The position numbers were made by a program, and so were the translations under genes. A stretch of 64,000 nucleotides of DNA from positions 75,390-139,389 of the forward strand of contig MELC01000080.1 of NCBI GenBank assembly GCA_001767455.1. The letters run 5' to 3'. The notes under the pieces are model-generated. The model ran no database searches. It saw nothing but the letters and a program-made list of their open reading frames with translations, and had not been told where the DNA came from. Source of the DNA: Acidobacteria bacterium RIFCSPLOWO2_12_FULL_66_21 (GTDB lineage Bacteria; Acidobacteriota; Vicinamibacteria; Vicinamibacterales; 2-12-FULL-66-21). This document shows positions 55,782 through 63,906 of this stretch, piece by piece; position 1 is the stretch's first letter; every line of letters begins with the position of its first letter.

Positions 55782-58736
55782 ATGAAGGGTACGCCTTTGC
55801 ACCGGGCCCCATTTCCCCCGCCGGGCAAGCGCCTTCCCACCCTTCAGGACGTCGGCCGGTTCCGCGTCCACAACATCCTGCTCGTCTCAACGCTGTATGA
55901 CTCGTTCATGTTGTCCGAGGACGGGCAGTTGAGCGAAGCGATCCTGCGCGAATTCATCCGCCTCGATCCCTACGGCGTGCCTGCCATCGCCCGCGTGTCG
56001 ACCGGCGACGACGCGCTCCGTCTCGCCCGCAGCGCCGCCGCCCCAGATCTCGTGGTCATGTCGATGCGGATTGGCGACATGCGCGCGCCGGAGCTGGCCG
56101 AGCGCCTGCGAGCGGGTGGCTTCACGGCGCCGCTGGTCGCGCTGGCCCACGACGCGCACGATTTGCAGGAAGGTGCGAGGCCCGACGTGCTCGATCGCGT
56201 GTTCTTGTGGCAGGGGGACTTCCGCATCCTGCCGGCGATCGTGAAAGACGTGGAAGATCGCCGGAACGTGGACGCGGACACCGGTGAGCTGGGGGTGCAG
56301 GCGATCATCCTCATCGAGGACAGCGTTCACTTCTATTCCTCGTTCCTGCCGGCCATCTACGCCGAGCTGGTGCGGCACTCCCAGGCGCTCGCCCCGGAAG
56401 GCCTGAATGCCTCGCAGCGGCTGCTTCGCATTCGCGCGCGCCCGAAGATTCTGTTGTGTCACACGTACGAAGAGGCGTGGGGTTACTTCGAGCGGTACGA
56501 GGAACACATCCTCGGCGTGGTGTCCGACATGGAGTTCCCGCACGAGGGCCGGCTCCGGGCCGACGCGGGACTCGACTTCGCCCGGCGGATACGCGCGCGT
56601 CAGCCGGACGTGCCGGTGATGCTGCAATCGGCCACCGCCGACGCCGAGCCGCTCGCCCGCGCCGCCGGCGCCACGTTCCTCCAGAAAGGCTCGCCGACGC
56701 TCCTGCACCAGTTGCAGGCGTTCATGATCGACAACTTCGGCTTCGGCGACTTCGTCTTCCGGCGCCCGGACGGCACGACGGTCGCCCGGGCCGCGACGCT
56801 GAAGGCGCTGGAGGAGCAGCTCCACGTGGTTCCGCCGGAGAGCATCGCGTATCACGCCGAACGCAATCACTTCTCGACGTGGCTGAAAGCGCGCACCGAG
56901 TTCGCGCTGGCGTACCGCCTGCGTCCCCGCAGGGTCTCCGATTATCCAACCGTCGAGGACCTCCGCGCGGACCTGATCCGCGAGATTCACCAGTATCGCG
57001 AGCGCTTGAACCGTGGCATCGTGGCGGACTTCGAGCCCGAGTCCTTCGATCCGGCGGCGAGCTTCTGCCGCATCGGCGCGGGGTCGCTCGGCGGCAAGGG
57101 ACGGGGACTGGCGCTCGTCAACCTGCTCGTCAGCGAGCACGAGCTGGACGGGGCGTTTCCCGGCGTTCGTATCTCCGTGCCGCCTGCCGTCGTGCTCGGC
57201 ACCGAGGTGTTCGACCGTTTCCTCGAAGAGAACCGGCTGCGCGATTTCGCGATTGAATGCCCCGACGACGGGCGGGTGGCGCGGGCGTTTGCCGCAGCCT
57301 CGCTGCCGCGGGATGTCACGGAACGGCTGAGCGCCTACCTCGCGCTCGCGCGGTATCCCATCGCCGCGCGGTCGTCGAGCCTCCTGGAGGATTCGAGGTA
57401 CCAGCCGTTCGCCGGCGTCTACGACACCTGGATGCTGCCGAACGCGCACGCGGACTTCAACGTGCGTTTCGTATCCCTGCTGGACGCCATCAAGAAGGTG
57501 TACGCCTCGACATTCTTCAGCCGCGCGAAAGCGTACTTTGCCGGCTCGCCCTATCGGCTCGAGGAAGAGAAGATGGCGGTCATCATCCAGCGGATCGCCG
57601 GAGCGCGCCACGGGCACCGCTACTATCCGGACCTTGCCGGCGTCGCGCGGTCCCACAACTTCTACCCGGTACCGCCGCTGAAGCCGCACGATGGGATTGC
57701 GGCCGTGGCGCTCGGGCTCGGCGCGACGGTCGTCGAGGGAGCGATCTGCTTCCGGTTCTGTCCGCGGCACCCGCAGCGGCCCGCCCAGTTCCTGTCGGTC
57801 GAGCATCTGCTGACCGACTCGCAGCGCGACTTCTATGCCCTGCCGCTCGATCCGACACCGGCCGGAGACAAGCCGCTGGAGCCCGTGCAGTTCCCGCTGG
57901 AAGTCGCCGAGCGCGACGGGACGCTCGGCGCGGTGGGCTCGACCTACTCGCCCGAGGACCATGCGATCCACGACGGTGTGTCCCGGCCAGGGGTGCGCCT
58001 CGTGACGTTTGCGCCCGTCCTCAAACACGGAGTCTTCCCGCTCGCCAAGACCCTCGAGACGCTGCTCGACATCTGCTCGGCCGCGACGAGCTCGCCGGTC
58101 GAGATCGAGTTCGCGGTCACGCTGTCCACCCCGTCCGGCGCCCCGAAGGAGTTCGCGTTCCTTCAACTGCGCCCCGTCGCGCTGACGCGCACGGCCGCGC
58201 CGCTCGAACTCGACGACAGCCCGTCGAGCCGTCTGATCTGCCGCAGCTCGGCGGTGCTGGGCCACGGCATCCTGGAGGGGATCCGCGATCTGGTCGTCGT
58301 GGACGCGCACCGCTTCGACCGCGCGCGGAGCACCGAGGTGGCGCGCCAGGTCGCGCGGTGCAATGCGGCCCTGCAGGCCGACCGCGTGCCGTACATTCTG
58401 ATAGGTGTCGGCCGCTGGGGCTCGACCGACCCGTTTCTCGGGATTCCCGTGACGTGGGACCAGATCTCCGGCGCGCACGTGATTGTCGAAGCCGGGTTCC
58501 GTGACCGCTCGGTCATCCCGTCGCAGGGCAGCCACTTCTTTCAGAACCTGACCGCACGGAGCGTCGGCTACTTCACCGTTGACTCGCGCAGCGAAGCGGG
58601 TTTCGTGGACTGGCCGTGGCTGGCCGCGCAGCCGGCCGTCAGCGAATCGACCTTCGTGCGCCACATCCGCCTCGATGCGCCGGCCGTCGTCAAGATGGAC
58701 GGCCGCCATCAGCGGGGAATCATCTGCAGGCCATGA
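55782..58736 (+). CDS. Receiver-containing PEP-synthase-like protein lacking the phosphotransfer domains
   Basis: A 984-aa protein. Residues about 30-160 are a receiver-like fold with Ser where the phospho-acceptor Asp is expected (DLVVMSMRIGDM). Residues about 174-320 are a second receiver with acidic pair LIEDS and Asp249 (GVVSDMEFP). From about 437 (GAGSLGGKGRGLALVNLL) to 830 lies the PPDK/PEP-synthase nucleotide-binding domain, with AARSSSLLEDS and LRPVALT. The phospho-His domain (TSHxAI type) and the PEP-binding barrel are absent; the last 150 residues are unique. The same family occurs in other phyla but is uncharacterised. It overlaps the metallophosphoesterase gene. Confidence 0.8.
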   Translation: MKGTPLHRAPFPPPGKRLPTLQDVGRFRVHNILLVSTLYDSFMLSEDGQLSEAILREFIRLDPYGVPAIARVSTGDDALRLARSAAAPDLVVMSMRIGDMRAPELAERLRAGGFTAPLVALAHDAHDLQEGARPDVLDRVFLWQGDFRILPAIVKDVEDRRNVDADTGELGVQAIILIEDSVHFYSSFLPAIYAELVRHSQALAPEGLNASQRLLRIRARPKILLCHTYEEAWGYFERYEEHILGVVSDMEFPHEGRLRADAGLDFARRIRARQPDVPVMLQSATADAEPLARAAGATFLQKGSPTLLHQLQAFMIDNFGFGDFVFRRPDGTTVARAATLKALEEQLHVVPPESIAYHAERNHFSTWLKARTEFALAYRLRPRRVSDYPTVEDLRADLIREIHQYRERLNRGIVADFEPESFDPAASFCRIGAGSLGGKGRGLALVNLLVSEHELDGAFPGVRISVPPAVVLGTEVFDRFLEENRLRDFAIECPDDGRVARAFAAASLPRDVTERLSAYLALARYPIAARSSSLLEDSRYQPFAGVYDTWMLPNAHADFNVRFVSLLDAIKKVYASTFFSRAKAYFAGSPYRLEEEKMAVIIQRIAGARHGHRYYPDLAGVARSHNFYPVPPLKPHDGIAAVALGLGATVVEGAICFRFCPRHPQRPAQFLSVEHLLTDSQRDFYALPLDPTPAGDKPLEPVQFPLEVAERDGTLGAVGSTYSPEDHAIHDGVSRPGVRLVTFAPVLKHGVFPLAKTLETLLDICSAATSSPVEIEFAVTLSTPSGAPKEFAFLQLRPVALTRTAAPLELDDSPSSRLICRSSAVLGHGILEGIRDLVVVDAHRFDRARSTEVARQVARCNAALQADRVPYILIGVGRWGSTDPFLGIPVTWDQISGAHVIVEAGFRDRSVIPSQGSHFFQNLTARSVGYFTVDSRSEAGFVDWPWLAAQPAVSESTFVRHIRLDAPAVVKMDGRHQRGIICRP

Positions 58737-59620
58737 TCTGCTTCTTCGTGGCCGATCTGCACGGGCGTCCCGCGCGGTATCGCCGGCTCCTGCGGGCCGC
58801 GCGGGCCGAACGTCCGGCGGCGATCTTCCTGGGCGGCGACCTTCTGCCCCACATGGCCGCGGCCCGCAGCAGCGACGGCGGTCACTTCGTCGAGGCCGTC
58901 CTCCAGCCGACGTTCGCGAGCCTCGCGGCGGATCTCGGCCCCGCCGCGCCGCGCGTGTTCCTGATCCCGGGCAACGACGATCCGCGCTGCGAGGAGCCGG
59001 CGCTGGCGGCGGCGGAGCGCGCGGGCGCGTGGACGTACCTGCACCAGCGGCTTGTCCGGTGGAACGAGTTCGACGTGTACGGCTACGCCTGCGTGCCTCC
59101 CACGCCGTTCCTGCTGAAGGACTGGGAGCGATATGACGTGTCCCGGCACGTCGAACCCGGCGCGATCCCGCCGGAAGAGGGCCTGCACACCGTCGCCGCG
59201 CCGACCGCGCACGAGATCCGGTACGCCACGATCCAGCGCGACCTCGACACGCTGACGGGGGGCGCGGATCTGCGCCGGGCGATCTGCCTGTTCCACGCGC
59301 CGCCGTACAAATCGGCGCTCGACCGCGCGGCGCTCGACGGCCGCACGGTCGAAGGGGTTCCGGTGGACGTCCACGTCGGCAGCATTGCGATCCGCCGCTT
59401 CATCGAGGGGCGCCAGCCGCTCGTGACCCTTCACGGCCACGTGCACGAATCGGCCCGGCTGACAGGCGTCTGGCGCGAGCGCATCGGCGCGACGATCGCC
59501 ATCTCCGCCGCCCACGACGGCCCCGAGCTGGCGCTGGTGCGCTTCGATCCGGAGTGTCCGGAGGACGCGACGCGCGAGCTCATGAGCACGAGCCAGGCGA
59601 GGGAGGGCGAGGACAGGTAG
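58733..59620 (+). CDS. Calcineurin-like metallophosphoesterase
   Basis: A 295-aa protein. Motifs for the binuclear metal site: VADLHGR (D-x-H), FLGGDLLPH (GGD), IPGNDDPR (GNDD in place of GNHD), CLFHAPPYK and TLHGHVHES (GHxH). Such enzymes cleave phosphomonoesters, diesters or nucleotides. It overlaps the PEP-synthase-like gene by four bases (ATGA), so the pair is translationally coupled and probably acts in one pathway, perhaps nucleotide signalling; this is inference. Confidence 0.88.
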   Translation: MICFFVADLHGRPARYRRLLRAARAERPAAIFLGGDLLPHMAAARSSDGGHFVEAVLQPTFASLAADLGPAAPRVFLIPGNDDPRCEEPALAAAERAGAWTYLHQRLVRWNEFDVYGYACVPPTPFLLKDWERYDVSRHVEPGAIPPEEGLHTVAAPTAHEIRYATIQRDLDTLTGGADLRRAICLFHAPPYKSALDRAALDGRTVEGVPVDVHVGSIAIRRFIEGRQPLVTLHGHVHESARLTGVWRERIGATIAISAAHDGPELALVRFDPECPEDATRELMSTSQAREGEDR

Positions 59621-59635
59621 CTGTGGCCAAGCCAG

Positions 59636-59758
59636 TCATTGCCGATTGCCGAGTGCCGACTGCCGATTTACGGATTGGTGATTGGCGATCGCGGATTGAC
59701 GGATTGCCGATTGCTGCTTGGAAAATTCCCAATCAGCAACCGGCAAACTGACAATCCG
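59636..59758. repeat. GATTGCCGATTGCCGA iterated repeat
   Basis: Words such as TTGCCGATTGCCGAGTGCCG and GATTGGTGATTGGCGATCGC are iterated, with partial inverted copies near 59735 (GGCAAACTGACAATCCG). It separates the metallophosphoesterase gene from the recombinase remnants. Confidence 0.75.
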
Positions 59759-59881
59759 TCACTCGGCGCCGCCCTTGGAATCGCGGACCCTGTCTGAGCG
59801 GCCAGCCGCCATGGATGCGAGCACGTCAAGAGGGCTGCGCGCCGGGTTGCGGAGTTCCTTGACGACATGGGTGTAGACCAT
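59759..59881 (-). pseudogene. Tyrosine recombinase C-terminal remnant, minus strand
   Basis: Reading from the complement of 59881, the frame gives MVYTHVVKELRNPARSPLDV and ends at a TGA (59759-59761) after 40 codons. YTHV carries the active-site Tyr of tyrosine recombinases and the RSPLD that follows is typical of IntI/Xer-type C termini. All N-terminal parts are missing; the break lies about 20 bases from the start of the opposite remnant. Confidence 0.7.
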
Positions 59882-59903
59882 CTTCTGTGACCGTCCACAG
59901 GAG

Positions 59904-59990
59904 ATGGTGCATACGCACGTGCTGGACCGCGGAGCGCCTGGCGTGAAGAGCCCGGCGGATCTGCTGGCGGCCCCGCGGCGGCGGCGTTAG
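59904..59990 (+). pseudogene. IntI-like integrase C-terminal remnant, plus strand
   Basis: The frame reads MVHTHVLDRGAPGVKSPADL and stops at TAG 59988-59990. THVL(N/D)RG...GV(R/K)SPxD is the usual C terminus of integron integrases. The Tyr is replaced by His (VHTHV), so this piece would be inactive even if translated. The stop codon overlaps the first GTTAGCC core of the cassette region. An imperfect 32-bp palindrome (about 59877-59908) joins it to the minus-strand remnant. Confidence 0.7.
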
Positions 59991-60131
59991 CCGCGAGGCC
60001 GTCCACTGACAGATTCTGCGTTAGCCGCCCTGCTCGCGCGTAACGCGGGCCGAGTCGGCCGGGAACTTGCGCTTCAAGCCTCTGCGTCCGTTCGGTTTGT
60101 CGGCCTCCCGGTCCACGAAACTCGCCGCAGT

Positions 60132-60152
60132 TGGCCGCCACGGTGGCGGCCA
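60132..60152. repeat. Perfect 10-bp stem hairpin
   Basis: TGGCCGCCAC (60132-60141) and GTGGCGGCCA (60143-60152) around a single G, in the ORF-less segment at the left end of the array. Confidence 0.5.
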
Positions 60153-60178
60153 TCGCGGATTTTATTGCTGGCGGTCTT

Positions 60179-60281
60179 GCGGCTAACACTTCGCCTCCGC
60201 TCTCGTTGACGGTGTAGTACCATTCGCGGCGTCAACGACTTGCGGCCAGGGTGGCGTTGCTCGTAGCGGCGGATTAGCCGC
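60179..60281. other. Possible degenerate attC site
   Basis: Ends GCGGCTAA (60179-60186) and TTAGCCGC (60274-60281) are perfectly complementary and inner arms TCGTTGACG (60203-60211) and CGTCAACGA (60230-60238) pair. The outer and inner stems are not in register, so this is weaker than the two clear sites. Confidence 0.35.
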
Positions 60282-60320
60282 TTGGACTGAGGTCGTGTCC
60301 GACGGTCTAATCAATAAGAA

Positions 60321-60665
60321 GTTAGCTGGACGAAAAAGGAAGAAATTCAATTCGGATCACGTTACGTGAAGGACGAACGCGGGTCTGCTGCTTCGAGCGT
60401 CGGGACGACGTGTTGCACAGCGGCGAGCCGGGCGCGGCAGTCGGGCACGCTCGAACCGCGGCGCGCTGTCGCGGTCAGGCGGTCCAGTCGCGGCTTCTCA
60501 GCCAGGCGAACCATGGCCCTTGCCGCATCGCGGCTCGTTTGAATGGTCGCGGGTAATTTGATCGGCTCGTTCGAATTGCGTCGGAGGTCGCGCCGGTTGT
60601 CGGGTTCTTCGCGCGGTCGGGCACGCGCGAGCGGCGGGTCCGCGATTCTCTTGTTCGACTGGCCC
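60321..60665 (+). other. ORF-less cassette body
   Basis: Lies between GTTAGCT (60321-60327) and the AGCTAAC of the attC at 60666, boxes that are exact complements. I see no open frame with protein-like character on either strand in these 345 bases. It may carry an RNA or promoter, or be decayed. Confidence 0.4.
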
Positions 60666-60748
60666 AGCTAACACGGCTTGGAGCCGACGCGCCCGACGGT
60701 CTGTGCGATCATGACGCGGCGGCGCGCGGCTCAAGCCGGACGTTAGTC
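60666..60748 (+). other. attC site A
   Basis: R'' box AGCTAAC (60666-60672) and R' box GTTAGTC (60742-60748). The arms CGGCTT, GAGCCG, CGCGCC on the left pair with GGCGCGCGGCTCAAGCCG (60721-60738), leaving an extra G after CGGCTT and an extra A after GAGCCG unpaired. These extrahelical bases at fixed positions on one arm are the attC hallmark. The R' box is the junction with the IS110-family element. Confidence 0.8.
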
Positions 60749-62097
60749 ATAATGGAACGACCGGCTCCGATTCGCAGCTCGTGGGTTACGCTGCGAGTTG
60801 GAGACTCTCAAACGCAGAGCCACATGCGAAAGGAGCCGGTCATGAAGAAGGTACGATTTATCGGGCTGGATGTCCACGCTGACACGATCGCGGTCGCCGT
60901 GGCGGAGCCGAGCGGCGACGTGCGATCCATGGGCGTCATTCCCAACCGCCCGGAGTCGATCCGGAAGCTGGTGAAGAAGCTGGGGCCGGCGGCACAGCTG
61001 CGGGTATGTTACGAAGCGGGCCCGACCGGCTACGTGATCTATTGGCAACTGACGGGTCTCGGGGTGCGGTGTGAGGTCGTGGCCCCGACGTTGGTGCCGG
61101 TGAAGGCGGGCGATCGCGTCAAGACGGACCGCCGCGATGCGACCAAGTTGGCGCGGAGCTATCGCGCCGGTGACTTGACGCCGGTGTGGGTGCCGGACGC
61201 CGCGCATGAGGCGCTGCGCGATTTGGTGCGCGCCCGGGAGGCGGCGAAGAAAGACCAGCTGCGCGCGCGTCATCGGCTCGGGAAATTCCTCCTGCGCCAC
61301 GGCCGTCGCCCGGCGACGGCGATGACGCCGTGGACCCAGCGATACCTGACGTGGGTCAGACAGGTGCAGTTCGAGCAGCCGGCGCAGGAGGCCACGCGCC
61401 TGGACTATCTGCACGAAGTCGATCACGTGGCCGATCGCATCGAACGGCTCGAGCGCGCCATCGATGACGCGGTGAAGACAGCCCCGCCGTGCATGCGGGC
61501 AGTGATCGAGGCGCTCCAGGCGCTGCGCGGCATCGCGTTGGTCTCGGCCGTGACGATCGTGGCGGAAGTCGGCGAGCTCTCTCGGTTCACGCGCGCCCCG
61601 CAGGTAATGGGCTACAGCGGCATGGGCGCGCGTGAGGATTCGAGCGGAACCCGCACGCGCCGGGGCGGCATCACCAAGACCGGCAATGCGCACCTGCGAC
61701 GCATCGCCATCGAGGCGGCATGGGCCTATCGGCATCAGCCGGCCATCGGAGGCACGTTGCGGAAACGCCAGGCGACGCTCAGCGAGGAGGTCAAGGCCAT
61801 CGGCTGGAAGGCGCAGCTCCGACTACATGCGCGCTATCGCAAGCTGCTGGGCCGTGGCAAATGCCAGCAGCACGTCGTGACGGCGGTGGGGCGTGAGCTC
61901 TTGGGCTTCATCTGGGCGATCGGCGTCACGGTGGAGCGCGAACAGCGGAAGACGATGTCGTCCATCGCGGCGTAGCGGATCACGGAGAGGCGGAGAAACA
62001 GGAAGGCAGCAACGATGGCGGCCGAGGGGCACACGGAAAGGAGAACCCTCGAGCGGCCTATGCGGTAGGCCTCCGGGCCGAACCCGCGCTGTTAGTC
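60742..62097 (+). mobile_element. IS110-family insertion sequence at an attC core
   Basis: The element, about 1.34 kb (60749-62090), carries one transposase gene and is flanked on both sides by GTTAGTC (60742-60748 and 62091-62097), which is the R' core of attC A. Non-coding ends are 93 bases (left) and 115 bases (right). The left end has an inverted pair GACCGGCTCC / GGAGCCGGTC enclosing about 60 bases just before the start codon. IS110-type elements encode a bridge RNA in a non-coding end; which end applies here is not settled. Confidence 0.8.
60842..61975 (+). CDS. IS110-family DEDD transposase
   Basis: A 377-aa recombinase. N-terminal RuvC-like domain with Asp10 (FIGLDVHAD), Glu58 (VCYEAGPTGY), Asp96 and Asp99 (VKTDRRDATKLA). 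The C-terminal Tnp20-type domain has LRGIALVSAVTIVAEVGELSRF, then the conserved SSG (EDSSGTRTR) with the nucleophilic Ser, and GGITKTGNAHLRRIAIEAAW. ATG 60842 with AAAGGAG upstream is chosen; an in-frame start at 60752 lies in the left end. The gene looks intact. Confidence 0.93.
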   Translation: MKKVRFIGLDVHADTIAVAVAEPSGDVRSMGVIPNRPESIRKLVKKLGPAAQLRVCYEAGPTGYVIYWQLTGLGVRCEVVAPTLVPVKAGDRVKTDRRDATKLARSYRAGDLTPVWVPDAAHEALRDLVRAREAAKKDQLRARHRLGKFLLRHGRRPATAMTPWTQRYLTWVRQVQFEQPAQEATRLDYLHEVDHVADRIERLERAIDDAVKTAPPCMRAVIEALQALRGIALVSAVTIVAEVGELSRFTRAPQVMGYSGMGAREDSSGTRTRRGGITKTGNAHLRRIAIEAAWAYRHQPAIGGTLRKRQATLSEEVKAIGWKAQLRLHARYRKLLGRGKCQQHVVTAVGRELLGFIWAIGVTVEREQRKTMSSIAA

Positions 62098-62274
62098 CGA
62101 GGAAGCTCCCGACGGATCACGATTATGCGGTTCCGACCCGCGAATATCAGAGTGATCAACCGTCGCGATAGCCGCCTCGACCGCCTTCGATGCTGCTTTC
62201 GAAATTGTTCGAAGATCAGGCTGACTTGACAGGTCGTTCCATATCAGGCCGGCCACAGCGACCAAGGAGAGCTT

Positions 62275-63135
62275 GTGCCAAAGACGGCCTTCAAGAACGT
62301 CACGCTCGCCAGTTGGGATGACATCCATCCCTATGCCTCGCGATCCGGATGGCTCTTCCGTGGCGAGCGGTCGACAGATTGGACGCTCCGAACCACATTG
62401 GAGCGTTGCTGTGATCGTCTTGCTGTCAGGCCGACCCTGCGACGTACCATCGAAAACCGAATAATTCGGGAGTTCAGACGCGCGTACCACCAATTCGCAA
62501 GACACATTCCAGACCGCCAAGCTATCGTGGAATGGCTCTCGATCATGCAGCACCATGGCGCCCCGACGCGATTGCTTGATTTCACATACTCTGTCTACGT
62601 GGCGGCCTACTTCGCGCTTGAGGAAGCAGAGGATGACTGCGTGGTATGGGCGGTGGATGGCCCGTGGGTGTTGCAGCGGTCGGCCGCCCTCCTCCGGTCG
62701 GGTGGCAAGACAGGCACGAGCAAGATGCTAAAGCCATTCATTGACGATGACGAACAGGTCATCCAACCGCTGTTCATGAAGAAGCCTTACATCGCGACAG
62801 TCTGGCCCATCAACGGTTTTCGTCTCAACGAACGGCTCCGGGTGCAACAAGGGGCGTTCTTGATCCCCGGGGACATCTCTCGACCGTTTATGGAGAATGT
62901 GTCGGCCCTAGCGAATGGTAAGGACGCCAACACTATGGTCAGGCTGCTTATTCCAGACGCCCTTCGGAAGGAGGCGTTAAGACGGCTATGGTCGATGAAC
63001 ATCTCGCGCGCGGCTCTCTTCCCGGGACTCGACGGCTTTGCGCGGTCCCTCGGTGTGAATCACTCGCTTTTCAACCCGGCGCCCTGGGCCGATCCGAGTG
63101 TAAAAAAGCGACGCTGGACAATGTCAGCGGCCTAA
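62275..63135 (+). CDS. FRG-domain protein in an integron cassette
   Basis: A 286-aa protein. The FRG domain is marked by GWLFRGERSTDW (25-36) and WLSIMQHHGAPTRLLDFTYSVYVAAYFAL (88-115), the two most conserved blocks of this family. FRG proteins are often found in defence islands and prophages but their biochemical activity is not settled. GTG 62275 is preceded by AAGGAGA. The TAA stop lies inside the R'' box of attC B (GCCTAAC), a packing usual for gene cassettes. Base composition is visibly less GC-rich than the host genes, suggesting foreign origin. Confidence 0.85.
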   Translation: MPKTAFKNVTLASWDDIHPYASRSGWLFRGERSTDWTLRTTLERCCDRLAVRPTLRRTIENRIIREFRRAYHQFARHIPDRQAIVEWLSIMQHHGAPTRLLDFTYSVYVAAYFALEEAEDDCVVWAVDGPWVLQRSAALLRSGGKTGTSKMLKPFIDDDEQVIQPLFMKKPYIATVWPINGFRLNERLRVQQGAFLIPGDISRPFMENVSALANGKDANTMVRLLIPDALRKEALRRLWSMNISRAALFPGLDGFARSLGVNHSLFNPAPWADPSVKKRRWTMSAA

Positions 63136-63199
63136 CAGGCAAATGGAGCCGACGCGCCGCTGAGTCACGACGGCGCGCGGCTCATTTGCAACGTTAGGC
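63130..63199 (+). other. attC site B
   Basis: R'' GCCTAAC (63130-63136) and R' GTTAGGC (63193-63199) are perfect complements. Arms GCAAAT, GAGCCG, CGCGCC (63139-63158, with an extra G and an extra A as in site A) pair with GGCGCGCGGCTCATTTGC (63172-63189). The loop is 13 bases. Compared with site A the outer six pairs differ on both arms while pairing is kept. Confidence 0.9.
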
Positions 63200-63234
63200 G
63201 GATTCGAGTACGTTGCAGCAAACGAGGAGGACAA

Positions 63235-63903
63235 ATGGAAATACGAGTGTCCTATGGGATCGTCGCCGCTATCGTTCTCGTGGTCGGAGCTAGCAGCATT
63301 CACCTGACGGCACAAGACAAACAGGCCGACTCGTCTGCTGCCCTTACGCCGGCACAGATTGAGGCTGCAATCGCATACGGGCAGTCGGGACGAGCGAGGC
63401 CATACGAGCTCAAGGCATCGCCGGGGCAACTCGGGATTGCCTACACGCCTTTCATTCGAGTGGCACTCGCGGCAAGAGAAGCAAAAAGAGAGTATCGCAA
63501 CTTCTCTGCTACAGACGTTCCGTCAGATTGGCTCGAACCGTCGATCCTGATTCGTGTGTGGTCGTTTCCAGCCTGCGAGAAGAACGGTCCGCCGCAACCC
63601 CTTTCCGTCATAGCAATGCCAAAGAAGGGCAAGGACCCCAACCAGGTCATCCGACCTGCTTGGATCAAAACCGAGATGGACCAAAAGCAGAATTGGTTTG
63701 GGGCAAAGTGGGAGGAACGCGGAATCTGGGCGCAGTTTCCGATCAGCGTAGTCAGCCAGGAAAATGAGTTCGTCGTCGTCTACGACCAAGACCACTGGAA
63801 TTGCTTCGGCAAGGCCGAGCAACGCTTCAGCATGCGATGCAGGTTTGGGACAGAGGGTTGCGTGCCGATAGATTCCAAGGATCCTGCGTCCACAATCAAG
63901 TAA
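63235..63903 (+). CDS. Secreted protein of unknown function in an integron cassette
   Basis: A 222-aa protein with a signal peptide (about 1-27, cleavage near LTAQ). The mature part has no recognised motif; it contains Cys in SFPACEKNG, HWNCFGK, SMRCRF and TEGCVP that could form two disulfides. A strong ribosome site (GAGGAGG) precedes the ATG. It lies between attC B and the next R'' box (63907), so it is the payload of one cassette. Moderate GC content as in the FRG cassette. Confidence 0.7.
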   Translation: MEIRVSYGIVAAIVLVVGASSIHLTAQDKQADSSAALTPAQIEAAIAYGQSGRARPYELKASPGQLGIAYTPFIRVALAAREAKREYRNFSATDVPSDWLEPSILIRVWSFPACEKNGPPQPLSVIAMPKKGKDPNQVIRPAWIKTEMDQKQNWFGAKWEERGIWAQFPISVVSQENEFVVVYDQDHWNCFGKAEQRFSMRCRFGTEGCVPIDSKDPASTIK

Positions 63904-63906
63904 TCC

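Noticed and set aside
59668..60189. A 173-codon minus-strand frame at the array edge
   Set aside because: It is in a different frame from the recombinase remnant and crosses the iterated repeat; no protein-like features.
60498..60734. A 78-codon minus-strand frame in the cassette before the IS element
   Set aside because: Runs into the attC stem and is Arg/Pro-rich shadow sequence; no ribosome site.
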